Positions 21,141-30,334 are shown, counted from the stretch's first letter. The stretch: 64,000 nucleotides of DNA from Mariluticola halotolerans (GCF_021611515.1 NZ_CP090960.1:124001-188000), one strand, 5' to 3'. A program made the numbers and translations. Notes: generated by a model not told the origin, from the letters alone.

Positions 21141-21565
21141 AAAAATCTCCAGATTGTGAGAAACAGGAAACCAAGCCCAATGCAAAGGCTGAGCGGAGAG
21201 TAGACCTTCTTGTCAAATGTCGCGAAGGGTTCTTCGGGTGTCAAGCGCCGCCACCAGGCGGTAAAGCCGGCAATGCCGCGCGCCAGAAACACAAGTCCAA
21301 GCAGAACACCGCCGCCGACCAGCACCGGATCGCGTTCCGGGCCGCTGAGCGACAGGGCCCAGATGCCCGCGACCAAAGCGAGAACCGCTACAAGCGCGGA
21401 CAAAAGGCGCGGGGGCATCCGTTCAGCACCCTGAAAACCGGTCACCGTGCGCGCAAGGGTTTTCTGGTCACTTACCGGCCAGGTGCTGCCGAATGCCCAC
21501 ATGACATGCACCATGGATATGGCGAGCAGCGGGATGAAAATCAGTGAGGCGATACCAGCGATCAT
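21137..21565 (-). CDS. DUF3995-type membrane protein inside the urease operon
   Basis: This 142-residue protein has about four hydrophobic helices. The N-terminal segment [15 protein letters not shown] fits the DUF3995 family, whose function is unknown. It is joined to both neighbours by four-base overlaps: its ATG overlaps the ureF stop and its stop overlaps the ureG ATG. Such tight coupling between two urease chaperones suggests a link to urease maturation or to urea, ammonia or nickel handling at the membrane. That is inference from position; no metal-binding motif is obvious. Confidence 0.8.
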   Translation of the reverse strand: MIAGIASLIFIPLLAISMVHVMWAFGSTWPVSDQKTLARTVTGFQGAERMPPRLLSALVAVLALVAGIWALSLSGPERDPVLVGGGVLLGLVFLARGIAGFTAWWRRLTPEEPFATFDKKVYSPLSLCIGLGFLFLTIWRFL

Positions 21566-22224
21566 GAGCGAAATATCCGGGAGTGCAGGGTTTCATGGGC
21601 CATGGCGGCGATATCGCTTGCGTAACCGATTGCGCCGATATCGTCGAGGGTACATGTGGCCGCATTGCGGGCGCTGACGGCAATCAAAGGTTCGAGCGTT
21701 GCAAGGACGCCGAGCCCGTCAGTCTGCCCGAGCGGGACCAGCCGAATAGCGACTGAAATCTGGCTTTGCACATAGGCGGTCAGAAAGGCGATCAAGGTCG
21801 CGTCAGCCGGAATGTCATGCGCCGAAGCGATGGCGCCCACAGCGACAGGGTAGGGGCAGGGCCGGGGCAGGCGTTCGAAAACGGGAGATGGCCAGGCGCT
21901 GGCGGCAGTGACGAAGGCATTGCCGATGACGGTCAATTCGTCATGGCGTTGTTTCGCAGGTGTCAGCGCCAGACAGAGATCAGCCAATTCCTGCAGCTGT
22001 GTTGTGTCGGCGTGTGCGCGGTGCGCATGGGCCAGAATGACCGCATCCGTTCTCGCGGTGCCGTGGCTCAGACTGCCGGCAATCCAGTTTTCGAGTTCTG
22101 ATGGCCCGGTGACCTGCTCATCATTGATCGCGGTTTCAAGCCCCGCCGAATAGGCGAAGGCCCCGACGGGAAAAGCCGGTGACAACCAGGAGAGCAGGCG
22201 TTGCAGCGCCATGTGGTCATCCAT
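21562..22224 (-). CDS. ureF: urease accessory protein UreF
   Basis: This 220-residue chaperone forms the activation complex with UreD and UreG and acts as a regulator of the UreG GTPase. The start at 22224 ([30 protein letters not shown]) gives the classic UreF N-terminus with the [10 protein letters not shown](A/S)YS box; the much longer open frame upstream merely overlaps ureE. It overlaps ureE by 8 bp and the DUF3995 gene by 4 bp, so all are translationally coupled. Confidence 0.95.
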   Translation of the reverse strand: MDDHMALQRLLSWLSPAFPVGAFAYSAGLETAINDEQVTGPSELENWIAGSLSHGTARTDAVILAHAHRAHADTTQLQELADLCLALTPAKQRHDELTVIGNAFVTAASAWPSPVFERLPRPCPYPVAVGAIASAHDIPADATLIAFLTAYVQSQISVAIRLVPLGQTDGLGVLATLEPLIAVSARNAATCTLDDIGAIGYASDIAAMAHETLHSRIFRS

Positions 22225-22681
22225 GATGATGTCCGTGTGCCGTGGTGTCATGGCTGTGATAGGCACCGCGTTCTGGCGAAAAAGGGCGCGTGACGTCAAC
22301 GATTGTGGCGCCGAGGCCGGAGAGCATGTCCCGGATGACATGGTCGCGCTGGATATAAATGCAAGTTTCGGTGATTTCGGCGGGCAGGTGGCGATTGCCA
22401 AGGTGCCAGCAAAGCTTTGCCAGATGGATCTGGCTTTTGGCGGTGATCTCGTAAAGCGCCTCTCTGGCTGCTGCCACTTCCACCAGCCGGCCATCTTCCA
22501 GCACCAGAACGTCGCCTGCTGCCAAAACGATCGAACTGGGCAAGTCCGCCAGCACTTGGTCGCCGTTTTCAAGGGTCAGCAATTTGCGGCGCAAGTGACG
22601 TTCATCATGGGCCAGGGTAACCCTTGCATAGGGCGTGCCCTGATATTGGCCAGCATGATCATGGGAGATGGCGCGGGTCAT
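22217..22681 (-). CDS. ureE: urease accessory protein UreE (nickel chaperone)
   Basis: This 154-residue protein delivers nickel to the urease activation complex. The C-terminal domain shows the family stretch [27 protein letters not shown], and the tail ends [12 protein letters not shown], a histidine-rich nickel-binding extension. It is separated by 31 bp from the upstream membrane protein gene. The start at 22681 gives a sensible N-terminus, although the first 20 residues are less conserved. It heads the ureE-F-DUF3995-G block. Confidence 0.95.
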   Translation of the reverse strand: MTRAISHDHAGQYQGTPYARVTLAHDERHLRRKLLTLENGDQVLADLPSSIVLAAGDVLVLEDGRLVEVAAAREALYEITAKSQIHLAKLCWHLGNRHLPAEITETCIYIQRDHVIRDMLSGLGATIVDVTRPFSPERGAYHSHDTTAHGHHHG

Positions 22682-22712
22682 TCAGATGTTCCTTGCGGCA
22701 GAAAATCCGGGT

Positions 22713-23315
22713 TCAGATGGGGGTTTCGAACAGTTTCCATACCCAGCCAAATTCGTAAATCATGTGTGTGGTCACCAGGGCGATGTGGTATCGCCGGTTG
22801 CTGGTTATCATTGCGACAATGCACAGCACGAAAAAGATCGGGGTGCTGATGAACATTTCGGTGCCGTAATGAGCTAGATGATCCTTGCCCTTGATCGTTG
22901 TGTCGACGACATCGAGCAGCAAGGTTGCGGCCAGCAGGCCGAAGAACCAACGCCGGCGGCTGAAAAAGAAATCCTCGTAATTCGCATATTCCTTGATGTC
23001 GTCCGGGAACAGAAAGGCGCACATCAGAAACAGAACGATCGTGTAAAGGATCAGGAAGAAAAAGACGCCGAATGACCAGTGTTCCACGTCATAGAGCGCG
23101 ACCTCCCACCACCAGAAATGGATGAGCATCAACATCAGCGTACCCACCCAGGCGATATGCACGGGATAGATGTTTTTCTGCCCCGGATGCTGGATGAAGC
23201 CGGAAATGCCGGTCAACAGCCGGGTGATGCCGAGGCCAATGACCATGCCCATGACGATGCGGATATGGGGAAAGATTTCCGCCGTTGTCAGCGCAGCGTG
23301 GGTTGCGGGATTCAT
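22713..23315 (-). CDS. multi-pass membrane protein of unknown function
   Basis: This 200-residue protein has five likely transmembrane helices, the first near residues 18-36 (IRIVMGMVIGLGITRLLTGI). Other spans contain WVGTLMLMLIHFWWWEVAL and GVFFFLILYTIVLFLMCAFLF. I do not recognise a family with certainty. The start overlaps the stop of the lysozyme-inhibitor-like gene by ATGA, and ureE follows 31 bp later, so these three are probably co-transcribed. Nothing in it suggests a direct urease role. Confidence 0.75.
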   Translation of the reverse strand: MNPATHAALTTAEIFPHIRIVMGMVIGLGITRLLTGISGFIQHPGQKNIYPVHIAWVGTLMLMLIHFWWWEVALYDVEHWSFGVFFFLILYTIVLFLMCAFLFPDDIKEYANYEDFFFSRRRWFFGLLAATLLLDVVDTTIKGKDHLAHYGTEMFISTPIFFVLCIVAMITSNRRYHIALVTTHMIYEFGWVWKLFETPI

Positions 23316-23689
23316 GGAATGTCGTTGGCCTCAAGGCACGAGGTGAGCGGCTCTGCATCAAGACCTTCGGTCAGATCGAACAGGCTGGCTTCCGCACCCT
23401 TTGTCCACCATACGTATTTGCCTGAAATATAGCGTACGCCGGAGGCGGCGATGGTGGTGACGAATATCTGCTTTACGCCATCAACCGGCAGGATGGCCAG
23501 ATAGTCAGGATTGGCGTTGAGATACTCAACCTGCAGAGGTTCGTCTGCATCTTCGCATTTATAGTGCACCACGTGACGTTCCGCGTTGCCGGGCAGGGTG
23601 ATGACCAGTTGCATGCTGGTCTCTGCTGCAGCCACCGGGGCAGCGCCGATAATTGCCATGGCAAATGTGCCAAACATGAAGCGTCGCAT
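23312..23689 (-). CDS. MliC-family lysozyme inhibitor
   Basis: This 125-residue periplasmic protein has a signal peptide (MRRFMFGTFAMAIIGAAPVAAA). The mature part follows the MliC/PliC pattern: HYKCEDADEPLQVEYLNANPDYLAILPVDG, then AASGVRYISGKYVWWTKGAEASLFDL, then a late Cys. The two cysteines probably form the family disulphide. Such proteins inhibit C-type lysozyme and protect peptidoglycan. The canonical lipobox cysteine of MliC is absent, so it is more likely soluble. It overlaps the following membrane protein gene by ATGA and is the apparent head of that small transcript. Confidence 0.8.
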   Translation of the reverse strand: MRRFMFGTFAMAIIGAAPVAAAETSMQLVITLPGNAERHVVHYKCEDADEPLQVEYLNANPDYLAILPVDGVKQIFVTTIAASGVRYISGKYVWWTKGAEASLFDLTEGLDAEPLTSCLEANDIP

Positions 23690-23963
23690 AATAACTCCCG
23701 GGCCACGGGGCCGCTTGTAGATGTGTGCCGGTCCTCGAGCGCCGACCCAGCCAGTAGACCAGACAAGCGTGCTGTTGTGAACACGCTTTTGTAAACGAAA
23801 TGCGGGGGATATGGCGGGGTCTGGCGTGCATCTTTGTCAGAGCGCGCGCGCCGTGGCCTTTGAAAACGGGCGCAGTTTAATCAAATATCACGCTGTTTCT
23901 TTGGGCGATAACACCAAATCATGATTAAGGGAGTCATGAAATTGGACGCATCCTGAAGCTATC

Positions 23964-24584
23964 ATGAGTTTTGAAACTATCGACACAACCGACGTGCGGT
24001 TCGTGGGCCGCATTTCCGGACGTTACACACTTCCCGGGCGCAAGCCGCGCAATGGCATGACTGTGTTTGCCTGTCAGACCCAATCGATGACGCCGCAGCA
24101 AATACTGGTTTCGGCACCTGTGATTGGCAATTCCGGTGAACCGGTTTCGGCCAATTTCGAAGAACTCGGGCTGGTACATGGTTATGTGAGCCGCAAGATT
24201 GATGGTGGTTTCGCTATTGAAGTGGATGAGGGTGCCTGCGATGTGGCACGGCTGGCGGCGCGCATAGCCTGGGTCAAAAAGCGCATTACCGCGGGGGTGA
24301 CGGACGAGCGGTCTCACAAGCGGGTTATTCCGCGCAATCCGCATTCGACCCTGGTGCTGGCGGATGGCAAACTGGTGCGGTGTTTCGTCGTTGATATGTC
24401 GGCATCCGGCGCGGCCATTTCGGCAAATTTGCGGCCGCCGTTGGGAACAGCGCTTGCTGTTGGCCGGGTTATTGGCCGGGTCGTGCGACGTCTGGATGTC
24501 GGCTTTGCGGTGAAATTCATCGCGCCGCAACCGCTCGAGAACATTGAGCAGTCCTTGTTCAAAAGCCCGCAGGAGCTTGCCTGA
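23964..24584 (+). CDS. PilZ-domain protein, c-di-GMP effector candidate
   Basis: This 206-residue cytoplasmic protein has a C-terminal PilZ domain (about residues 112-200). The RSHKRVIPR segment resembles the RxxxR c-di-GMP loop, and VDMSASGAAISA is the D-x-S-x-x-G box. The N-terminal half repeats a related beta-rich fold with VRFVGRISGRYTLPGRK. A paralogue with the same two-part layout lies at 57439-58110. It is isolated on the plus strand with no motility genes near. Binding of c-di-GMP is inferred from the motifs. Confidence 0.85.
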   Translation: MSFETIDTTDVRFVGRISGRYTLPGRKPRNGMTVFACQTQSMTPQQILVSAPVIGNSGEPVSANFEELGLVHGYVSRKIDGGFAIEVDEGACDVARLAARIAWVKKRITAGVTDERSHKRVIPRNPHSTLVLADGKLVRCFVVDMSASGAAISANLRPPLGTALAVGRVIGRVVRRLDVGFAVKFIAPQPLENIEQSLFKSPQELA

Positions 24585-24720
24585 ACCTGATCTGTGGGCT
24601 GGCAAGATGTGATTAAGGATAGCGGCAGGTTTCATTGAAGCGCCGCATTGTCTTTATACTTCTCTCGCTTCTCATTGGCAGAATGAGTTGATGGATCGAT
24701 GGTAACAGGGGCGAGCTGAA

Positions 24721-25410
24721 TTGAATACGACAGACACAACGCCGGTGACCGGCACTTGGTGGCACAAGAGCCGCCTTGCAACGCGCGCTGAAAAGATTGC
24801 CGACGCGGTGGTGCACGGGATTGGCCTTGTGGTGGCACTCCTGGCGGGCTCGGCATTGCTGACCGCGGCTCTTATCAAGACCGCGCCGCATGAATTCCCC
24901 GCTCTGGTAGTTTATGTGGCCTCGCTGGTGGCTGTGCTGTCGATTTCCATGGCCTTCAACCTGTGGCCGCGCACCGACTTTAAACGCCTGCTGGCGCGGC
25001 TCGATCAGGCGGCAATTTTCCTTTTTATCGCGGGCACTTACACCCCATTCCTCTCACTGATGTGGGGGACGCCGGAGGGCACGGGCCTGATGATTTTTGT
25101 CTGGGCCACTGCGCTTGTGGGCATTGCTCTTAAGCTGATCGTACCGGAAAAATTCGGGCGGCTGGCGATTGTCTTGTATCTGGCGATCGGCTGGAGCGGG
25201 GTTCTGGTATTCAAAAGCCTTGCCGCCGCCTTGCCGGACACGGCCCTGTGGTTGCTGGTTGCCGGGGGGATCACCTATTCTTTGGGTATCATCTTCCACC
25301 TTTGGGAAAAGCTGACCTTTCACAGCGCGTTATGGCATCTGTTCGTCGTGATTGGCGCGTCGCTGCATCTGATCGCGCTGTTCGATGCCATGGTGATCAG
25401 CCGCTGGTAG
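24721..25410 (+). CDS. hemolysin III family (TrhA-like) membrane protein
   Basis: This 229-residue seven-helix protein belongs to the HlyIII/PAQR superfamily. It starts at TTG 24721, since the only nearby upstream ATG is out of frame and closed. Family blocks are EKIADAVVHGIG, LARLDQAAIFLFIAGTYTPF and the C-terminal HSALWHLFVVIGA. The S-x3-H box, normally SALYH, reads SMAFN here, so one histidine thought to ligate zinc in this superfamily is Asn, and the usual DH is DQ. Relatives with this change exist in alphaproteobacteria, so activity may differ from TrhA. It is monocistronic. Confidence 0.88.
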   Translation: MNTTDTTPVTGTWWHKSRLATRAEKIADAVVHGIGLVVALLAGSALLTAALIKTAPHEFPALVVYVASLVAVLSISMAFNLWPRTDFKRLLARLDQAAIFLFIAGTYTPFLSLMWGTPEGTGLMIFVWATALVGIALKLIVPEKFGRLAIVLYLAIGWSGVLVFKSLAAALPDTALWLLVAGGITYSLGIIFHLWEKLTFHSALWHLFVVIGASLHLIALFDAMVISRW

Positions 25411-25415
25411 CGGCT

Positions 25416-25697
25416 TCATTGCTCGGCTCGCCGGGCCAGATCATCGATATCGCCAATCGCGAGATAGTGAAATTCCCGGATCAGCCGGAGAGTGGGTTTC
25501 AGGGCAAAAAACGCTGAACCGATGACGAAGCACCAGATTGCCTGCGTTTGCAGCGTTTCATAAAAGAACATTATCGACCCGACGAGAAACAGGCCGGCGG
25601 CCGCGACATCGGCGAGGGTATAGGCCAATTCGTAAAGCGCGTAGATGTGCCGATGCCGGTCGGATCTGGTGGCATTTCCGGGTGCAAAAAATGACAT
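25416..25697 (-). CDS. YrhK-like small membrane protein
   Basis: This is a 93-residue protein with two or three hydrophobic segments (LADVAAAGLFLVGSIMFFY and IWCFVIGSAFFALKPTLRLI) matching the YrhK domain, of unknown function. I take the start at 25697, where GGAAG precedes the ATG, rather than the 72-base upstream extension. It is convergent with the hemolysin III gene (5 bp apart) and lies downstream of the acetyltransferase on the same strand, with 79 bp between. Confidence 0.75.
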   Translation of the reverse strand: MSFFAPGNATRSDRHRHIYALYELAYTLADVAAAGLFLVGSIMFFYETLQTQAIWCFVIGSAFFALKPTLRLIREFHYLAIGDIDDLARRAEQ

Positions 25698-25776
25698 TCG
25701 GTATCTTCCGTTTCTGTTGATAGGTCTCGGTGAATTCCCCAGCATGCTGAAGGGGTGTGCCGTTTGCAATGGACCA

Positions 25777-26322
25777 TCAGGCGAGAGAAATGGTTTCGCG
25801 CAGGCGGGCCATGCTCACGGCGTCGATATACGCGCCATCGCGCAGGGCGAAGGATTGCAATGTGCCCTCGGTTTTGAAGCCCAGTTTTTTGTATAGCGCG
25901 ATGGCGGGCTGATTGTCCGCAAAGACCGTCAGCTCGATGCGATCAATGCCAAGCCACTGATCGGCGGTTTCGATCAACTCTTTGGCGAGGGCGTGACCGA
26001 CACCGCGCCCGGCATAGTCGTCATGCACCATCATGCCAAAATCCGCTGCGTGGCGGCGACGCCCCCGAAAGCGGCTAAGGCCCGCGCTGCCAATCAGGTG
26101 CCCGTCAATGCTGGCGATCAAATGCAATGCGTCCGGATCGGGTTTTTCCAGTTGCGTGCGGATGTGATCCGGTTGTTGGAACGGTAACTGCAAGGTGCCC
26201 TGACGGACGCCAGGCAGGTTGATCAAGGCGCAAAGGGCTGCTGCATCATCCGGGCAGCAGGCGCGGATGACGAGGCTGTCGAGCAGGGATCTTTTGGGCG
26301 CGTCGGAGAGTTTTTTCAGCAT
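25777..26322 (-). CDS. GNAT-family N-acetyltransferase
   Basis: This is a 181-residue cytoplasmic acetyltransferase. The acetyl-CoA loop is seen in MMVHDDYAGRGVGHALAKELIE (R/QxxGxG type), followed by IDRIELTVFADNQPAIALYKKLGFKTEGTLQSFALRDGAYIDAVSM, typical of GNAT acetyltransferases acting on amino groups. The start at 26322 has AGAGGA upstream; 37 further upstream codons are not convincing. The substrate cannot be deduced. Confidence 0.88.
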   Translation of the reverse strand: MLKKLSDAPKRSLLDSLVIRACCPDDAAALCALINLPGVRQGTLQLPFQQPDHIRTQLEKPDPDALHLIASIDGHLIGSAGLSRFRGRRRHAADFGMMVHDDYAGRGVGHALAKELIETADQWLGIDRIELTVFADNQPAIALYKKLGFKTEGTLQSFALRDGAYIDAVSMARLRETISLA

Positions 26323-26557
26323 TCTATCCTCTTGTCGGTTGAAACCGGTGGGACAGAAACTGTTCAGACCCAACCGTTCCGGTGGGGTCTCGTGGGAATG
26401 ATCGGTTAGCCTATAGCCGCACGAACGCCACACACCCCGAGGTGTGCATCATCATGGTGGCGGTCATGGTGCGTGTGTTGATCATGGGGCGAGAATTGTC
26501 TGGTAAATCGGTGGTTGTCAAGATGACGTGCGGTGCAGGTGCGTCCTGTCCTCAATC

Positions 26558-26579
26558 TCCCTCCCCATGCGGGGAGGGA
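26558..26579. repeat. CCCTCCCC/GGGGAGGG intergenic hairpin
   Basis: TCCCTCCCC (26558-26566) and GGGGAGGGA (26571-26579) form a perfect 9-bp stem with loop ATGC. It lies 41 bp beyond the peroxiredoxin stop. This hairpin resembles a dispersed element I know from intergenic regions of many Rhizobiales. No T-run follows on either side, so it may act as a transcript-end structure or a mobile repeat. Confidence 0.6.
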
Positions 26580-26619
26580 TCATATGCAGTCGGCTATTCT
26601 CGTGAACTGTGGCCGGTGC

Positions 26620-27162
26620 CTATTCGGCGGCGATTTTTTCAGCCTTGAGGCTTTCGAGAATGTTTTGCGGCGAGGAAGCGCCATAGGGATCGGTCTCGCA
26701 ATTGTCCGAGAAGCCTTCTTCCACAAACAGCTTTTCGAATGTGCCGTCGTTGACGATGGCCGCATAACGCCAGGAGCGCATGCCAAAGCCCAGATTATCC
26801 TTGGCAACAAGCATGCCCACCTTGCGCGTGAACTCGCCCGAGCCGTCGGGGATCAGTTTCACATTGACGAGGCCCTGCGACTTGCCCCACGCGTTCATCA
26901 CGAAGGCGTCGTTGACGGAAATGCAGTAGATTTCGTCGATGCCTTCAGCACGGAACTCATCATAGAGTTTTTCGAAATCCGGCAATTGATAGGTCGAGCA
27001 GGTTGGGGTGAACGCGCCGGGCAGGGAGAAGAGAATGACGCGCTTGCCGCCGAAGAAATCGGCAGTCGTCTTGTCTTCCCAGCGGAAGGGGTTCGGGCCT
27101 TCAATGGTTTCGTCGCGAACGCGGGTTTTGAAAGTTACGTCGGGGACCGTGCGGAGGGTCAT
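26620..27162 (-). CDS. peroxiredoxin, Prx5-like
   Basis: This is a 180-residue thiol peroxidase that reduces peroxides. The peroxidatic cysteine is in PGAFTPTCSTYQLPDF, the Prx5 hallmark, and the protein has the typical KLIPDGSGEFTRKVGM segment. The AAGGAG at about -12 fixes the start at 27162. A second Cys in GFSDNCETDP may resolve the disulphide, or glutathione may do so. It sits directly downstream of ureC on the same strand with 213 bp between, which splits the urease cluster. Confidence 0.93.
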   Translation of the reverse strand: MTLRTVPDVTFKTRVRDETIEGPNPFRWEDKTTADFFGGKRVILFSLPGAFTPTCSTYQLPDFEKLYDEFRAEGIDEIYCISVNDAFVMNAWGKSQGLVNVKLIPDGSGEFTRKVGMLVAKDNLGFGMRSWRYAAIVNDGTFEKLFVEEGFSDNCETDPYGASSPQNILESLKAEKIAAE

Positions 27163-27375
27163 CAGCTTGCTCCTTGGCAATAGTGAGACGGCGGCTCCGA
27201 AAGAGCCGTTAAAAACCGGGATGTGGTGAGGGCGCGCCGGGGAGGGGCGGACGCCTGCCTATACGCGGGCCTTTAGAACATTTTCGCGATATGATTCCAA
27301 GGGTTTAGGGCGCGACTTTTCGTCTTATCCCGGCATGGCTGGGTTGCGCCATATGCACGGCATTTCGCCCTTGTC

Positions 27376-29085
27376 TCAAAACAGGAAATACCGCTGTGCC
27401 ATGGGGAGCACCGTTGCCGGTTCGCAGGTCAGCAATTCCCCATTCGCCCGCACCTCATAGGTCTCGGGATCAACGTCGATCTGCGGGGTGAGGCTGTTGT
27501 GAACCATTGAAGCCTTGGAGATGCCGCTGCGGGTATTTTCAACAGCGAGGAGTTGCTTGTCGAGGCCGAGCTTGCCGCGCACGCCGTCATTCAGCGCCGC
27601 TTCCGAGGTGAAAATGACCGAGGAATTGGTCACCGATTTGCCATAGGCGGCAAACATGTAGCGGTAGTGCATTGGCTGCGGCGTCGGGATTGACGCATTG
27701 GGATCGCCCATTGGTGCGGCGGCGATGGAGCCGCCGAGCAGGACCATGTCGGGTTTGACGCCGAAAAAGGCCGGGTTCCACATCACCAGATCGGCGCGTT
27801 TGCCGACCTCGATCGAGCCGATATGCCTGGACAGGCCCTGAGCAATCGCCGGGTTGATGGTGTATTTGGCGATATAGCGTTTGACGCGGAAATTGTCGTT
27901 GTCGCCGTTTTCCTCGGGCAGGGGCCCGCGTTGGCGCTTCATCTTGTCGGCGGTCTGCCAGGTGCGGATGATCACCTCGCCGACCCGGCCCATGGCCTGG
28001 CTGTCCGACGAAATGATCGAGAAGGCACCCATGTCGTGCAGGATGTCTTCGGCAGCGATGGTTTCCTTGCGGATGCGGCTTTCGGCAAAGGCCACGTCTT
28101 CGGGAATGTTCTGGTCGAGATGGTGGCAGACCATGAGCATGTCGAGATGCTCGGCAATCGTGTTGGTGGTATAGGGCCGCGTGGGATTGGTCGATGAGGG
28201 GATGACATTGCTGAGGCCGGCGACCTTGATAATGTCCGGCGCATGGCCGCCACCTGCCCCCTCGGTGTGGAAAGCGTGAATGGTGCGGCCCTTGAAGGCA
28301 TCAACCGTGTTCTCGACAAAACCGCTCTCGTTGAGCGTGTCGGTATGGATCATCACCTGTACGTCATAGGCATCGGCGACCGTCAGGCAATTATCGATGG
28401 CAGCCGGGGTGGTGCCCCAGTCCTCGTGCAGTTTGAGGGCGGCCGCGCCTGCGAGGACCATTTCCTCAAGCGGGGCAGGGACAGAGGCATTGCCCTTGCC
28501 CGCCAGCGCCAGGTTCATGGGGAAAGCGTCAAAACTTTGCATCATGCGGCCGATATGCCATGCACCGGTGCAGGTGGTCGCCAGCGTGCCATGGGCGGGG
28601 CCAGAGCCGCCGCCCAGCATGGTGGTCAGGCCCGACATCAGCGCTTCCTCGATCTGCTGGGGGCAGATGAAATGGATATGTGCGTCAAAGCCGCCGGCGG
28701 TTAAAATCTTGCCTTCACCGGCAATGATCTCGGTCGAGGGGCCAATGATGATGGTGACGCCCGGCTGGGTATCGGGATTGCCCGCCTTGCCAATGGCGGC
28801 GATCACGCCGTTCTTGAGGCCGATATCGGCCTTGTAGATGCCGGTCACGTCAACGACGAGGGCATTGGTGATGACGGTATCGACCGCGCCCTCGACCCTT
28901 GTCGCCTGGGACTGGCCCATGCCATCGCGGATCACCTTGCCGCCGCCGAACTTGACCTCTTCGCCATAGGTGGTGAAATCCTTCTCCACCTCAATGAACA
29001 ATTCGGTATCGGCCAGCCGCACCTTGTCACCCACGGTCGGGCCATACATGTCGGCATAAGTCGCGCGGGTGATCCTTGTGGGCAT
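27376..29085 (-). CDS. ureC: urease alpha subunit
   Basis: This 569-residue catalytic subunit holds the dinickel site. Visible site elements are HIHFICPQQ (two nickel ligands), the carbamylated-lysine region [13 protein letters not shown], the histidines in [16 protein letters not shown], the flap [32 protein letters not shown] and the aspartate in [16 protein letters not shown]. The length is the usual one. It is preceded by a small hypothetical gene (11 bp gap) instead of ureB. In this genome the other two structural genes lie about 1.2 kb upstream behind an oppositely oriented gene. Confidence 0.98.
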   Translation of the reverse strand: MPTRITRATYADMYGPTVGDKVRLADTELFIEVEKDFTTYGEEVKFGGGKVIRDGMGQSQATRVEGAVDTVITNALVVDVTGIYKADIGLKNGVIAAIGKAGNPDTQPGVTIIIGPSTEIIAGEGKILTAGGFDAHIHFICPQQIEEALMSGLTTMLGGGSGPAHGTLATTCTGAWHIGRMMQSFDAFPMNLALAGKGNASVPAPLEEMVLAGAAALKLHEDWGTTPAAIDNCLTVADAYDVQVMIHTDTLNESGFVENTVDAFKGRTIHAFHTEGAGGGHAPDIIKVAGLSNVIPSSTNPTRPYTTNTIAEHLDMLMVCHHLDQNIPEDVAFAESRIRKETIAAEDILHDMGAFSIISSDSQAMGRVGEVIIRTWQTADKMKRQRGPLPEENGDNDNFRVKRYIAKYTINPAIAQGLSRHIGSIEVGKRADLVMWNPAFFGVKPDMVLLGGSIAAAPMGDPNASIPTPQPMHYRYMFAAYGKSVTNSSVIFTSEAALNDGVRGKLGLDKQLLAVENTRSGISKASMVHNSLTPQIDVDPETYEVRANGELLTCEPATVLPMAQRYFLF

Positions 29086-29096
29086 GGTGCGGGTTC

Positions 29097-29498
29097 CTAG
29101 TTGAGCTTGTCGGCGTTGTGCTTCTGGTAGGCGCGGATGCTGCGGTCGATCAGCTGGTCCATCAGGTCATTGCCAGTAACAATGTCCGGATCGGCCATGC
29201 GGCTGGCGATCAGCGAGGCTGCGACTGTTTCCACTGCATGGGCGGCCTTGCCCTTGCCATCGGCGGCGAGCTTGTTGCCCTCGCGCTGGAAGGTCATCAA
29301 CATGGAGTCGTAGCTCTCATTGGTCAGCGCCGCCTTCAAGTCAGGCCATGACTGCTTGCCGCTGTTCTCTACCAGACGCCCGGCCAGAGATCCGATCAGC
29401 CACAGGGTCTCCGGATCGTTGACCCCGTTCTCGCGCAATTCGCGCATGATCGAGACGAAGCGTGGCTTGAATTCTTTCATCAATTCCGGCGTGGTCAT
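29097..29498 (-). CDS. hypothetical protein cotranscribed with ureC
   Basis: I do not recognise this 133-residue helical, cytoplasmic-looking protein. It has conserved-looking segments such as [17 protein letters not shown] and [19 protein letters not shown], and no signal peptide or cysteine cluster. It sits 11 bp before ureC on the same strand, so it is probably expressed with urease. The neighbourhood suggests an accessory or stabilising role, but the sequence offers no proof. Confidence 0.75.
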   Translation of the reverse strand: MTTPELMKEFKPRFVSIMRELRENGVNDPETLWLIGSLAGRLVENSGKQSWPDLKAALTNESYDSMLMTFQREGNKLAADGKGKAAHAVETVAASLIASRMADPDIVTGNDLMDQLIDRSIRAYQKHNADKLN

Positions 29499-29722
29499 GT
29501 ATTTGTCCCTGTTCGTTGGTGATGCCCGGCACGTCGCACAAGAACGCGGCCAGGTTGTGTCAAACCGCTGCCGGGGCGGCGACCAAGTGTAATCGCGGGT
29601 GCGTCAAAGCGGCAAATTTTCGCCACAGAATGACCCAATTTCGTTTTGCAACCAGAAGCTGTTCCGCTCGTTCTTCTCGTGTCCCTGATGGGGACTGACC
29701 CAACAGAAGTAGGAGATTTCTG

Positions 29723-30232
29723 ATGAACAAGTTTATTACAGCAGCCTTTACTGCGGCTTTGCTGACCTCCGCCGCCCCCGTGGCTTTCGCTGACGATTCC
29801 ACCAGTGCGGGCGCTGATGCCGGCGTCGATGTAAGCGCCGGCGTGACGGCCAACGATACTGACGTGGGTGTGGACGCCGCGGCTGGTGCTGCGACAGCCG
29901 GCACGGTTGAAACCACCACGAGCGCGACCAATGCCGGTATTGCCGGGGCGGTCGATGCGGATATTGATGCCGCGATCAATAGCGTGACCAGCGCCGACAA
30001 CGTGGAAATCGTGTCGTGGACCGAGGCTAGCTCGGCCGCTGATGCAGAACTCAAGGTGTTTGAGGATGCGATGGCGGGCGATAGCGACGTCAAGACCATC
30101 CACACCAAGGTTAGCAGCAGTGCAGCTTTGATGTCGGCGCTCGAAGCCGAGGGCTTTGAGGCTGAAGACGTTGTCAGCATCAAGACCGCCGCCGATGGCA
30201 AGGTCAAACTCTATGTTGACGATCGGGCCTAA
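29723..30232 (+). CDS. secreted Ala/Asp-rich protein, family A (first copy)
   Basis: This 169-residue protein starts at ATG 29723 with AGGAG upstream and has a signal peptide (MNKFITAAFTAALLTSAAPVAFA, cleavage before DDST). A long low-complexity Ala/Asp/Gly/Thr region (about residues 25-85) precedes a compact C-terminal module of about 70 residues. That module ends VVSIKTAADGKVKLYVDD and is shared with the protein at 43825-44253. It is transcribed against the surrounding urease genes, and it has a strong terminator of its own. Function unknown. Confidence 0.85.
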   Translation: MNKFITAAFTAALLTSAAPVAFADDSTSAGADAGVDVSAGVTANDTDVGVDAAAGAATAGTVETTTSATNAGIAGAVDADIDAAINSVTSADNVEIVSWTEASSAADAELKVFEDAMAGDSDVKTIHTKVSSSAALMSALEAEGFEAEDVVSIKTAADGKVKLYVDDRA

Positions 30233-30266
30233 CCCGACAGGCGCGGGAACATAAATCCGCGCTGAA

Positions 30267-30305
30267 CCGCCCGTCCGGCCTGACCGCCGGGCGGGCGGCT
30301 TTTTT
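30267..30305 (+). terminator. intrinsic terminator of the first secreted-family gene
   Basis: CCGCCCGTCCGG (30267-30278) pairs with CCGGGCGGGCGG (30287-30298), a 12-bp stem with one G-T pair and an 8-base loop, then CTTTTTT. It is orientated for the plus-strand gene ending at 30232. Confidence 0.85.
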
Positions 30306-30334
30306 GCATCCCAATATGCCGCATGGCGCGGCAT

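Noticed and set aside
27192-27208. Hairpin CGGCTC-CGAAA-GAGCCG before the peroxiredoxin gene
   Set aside because: The stem is short and the run of A's lies on the wrong side to be a terminator for minus-strand transcription; no role can be supported.
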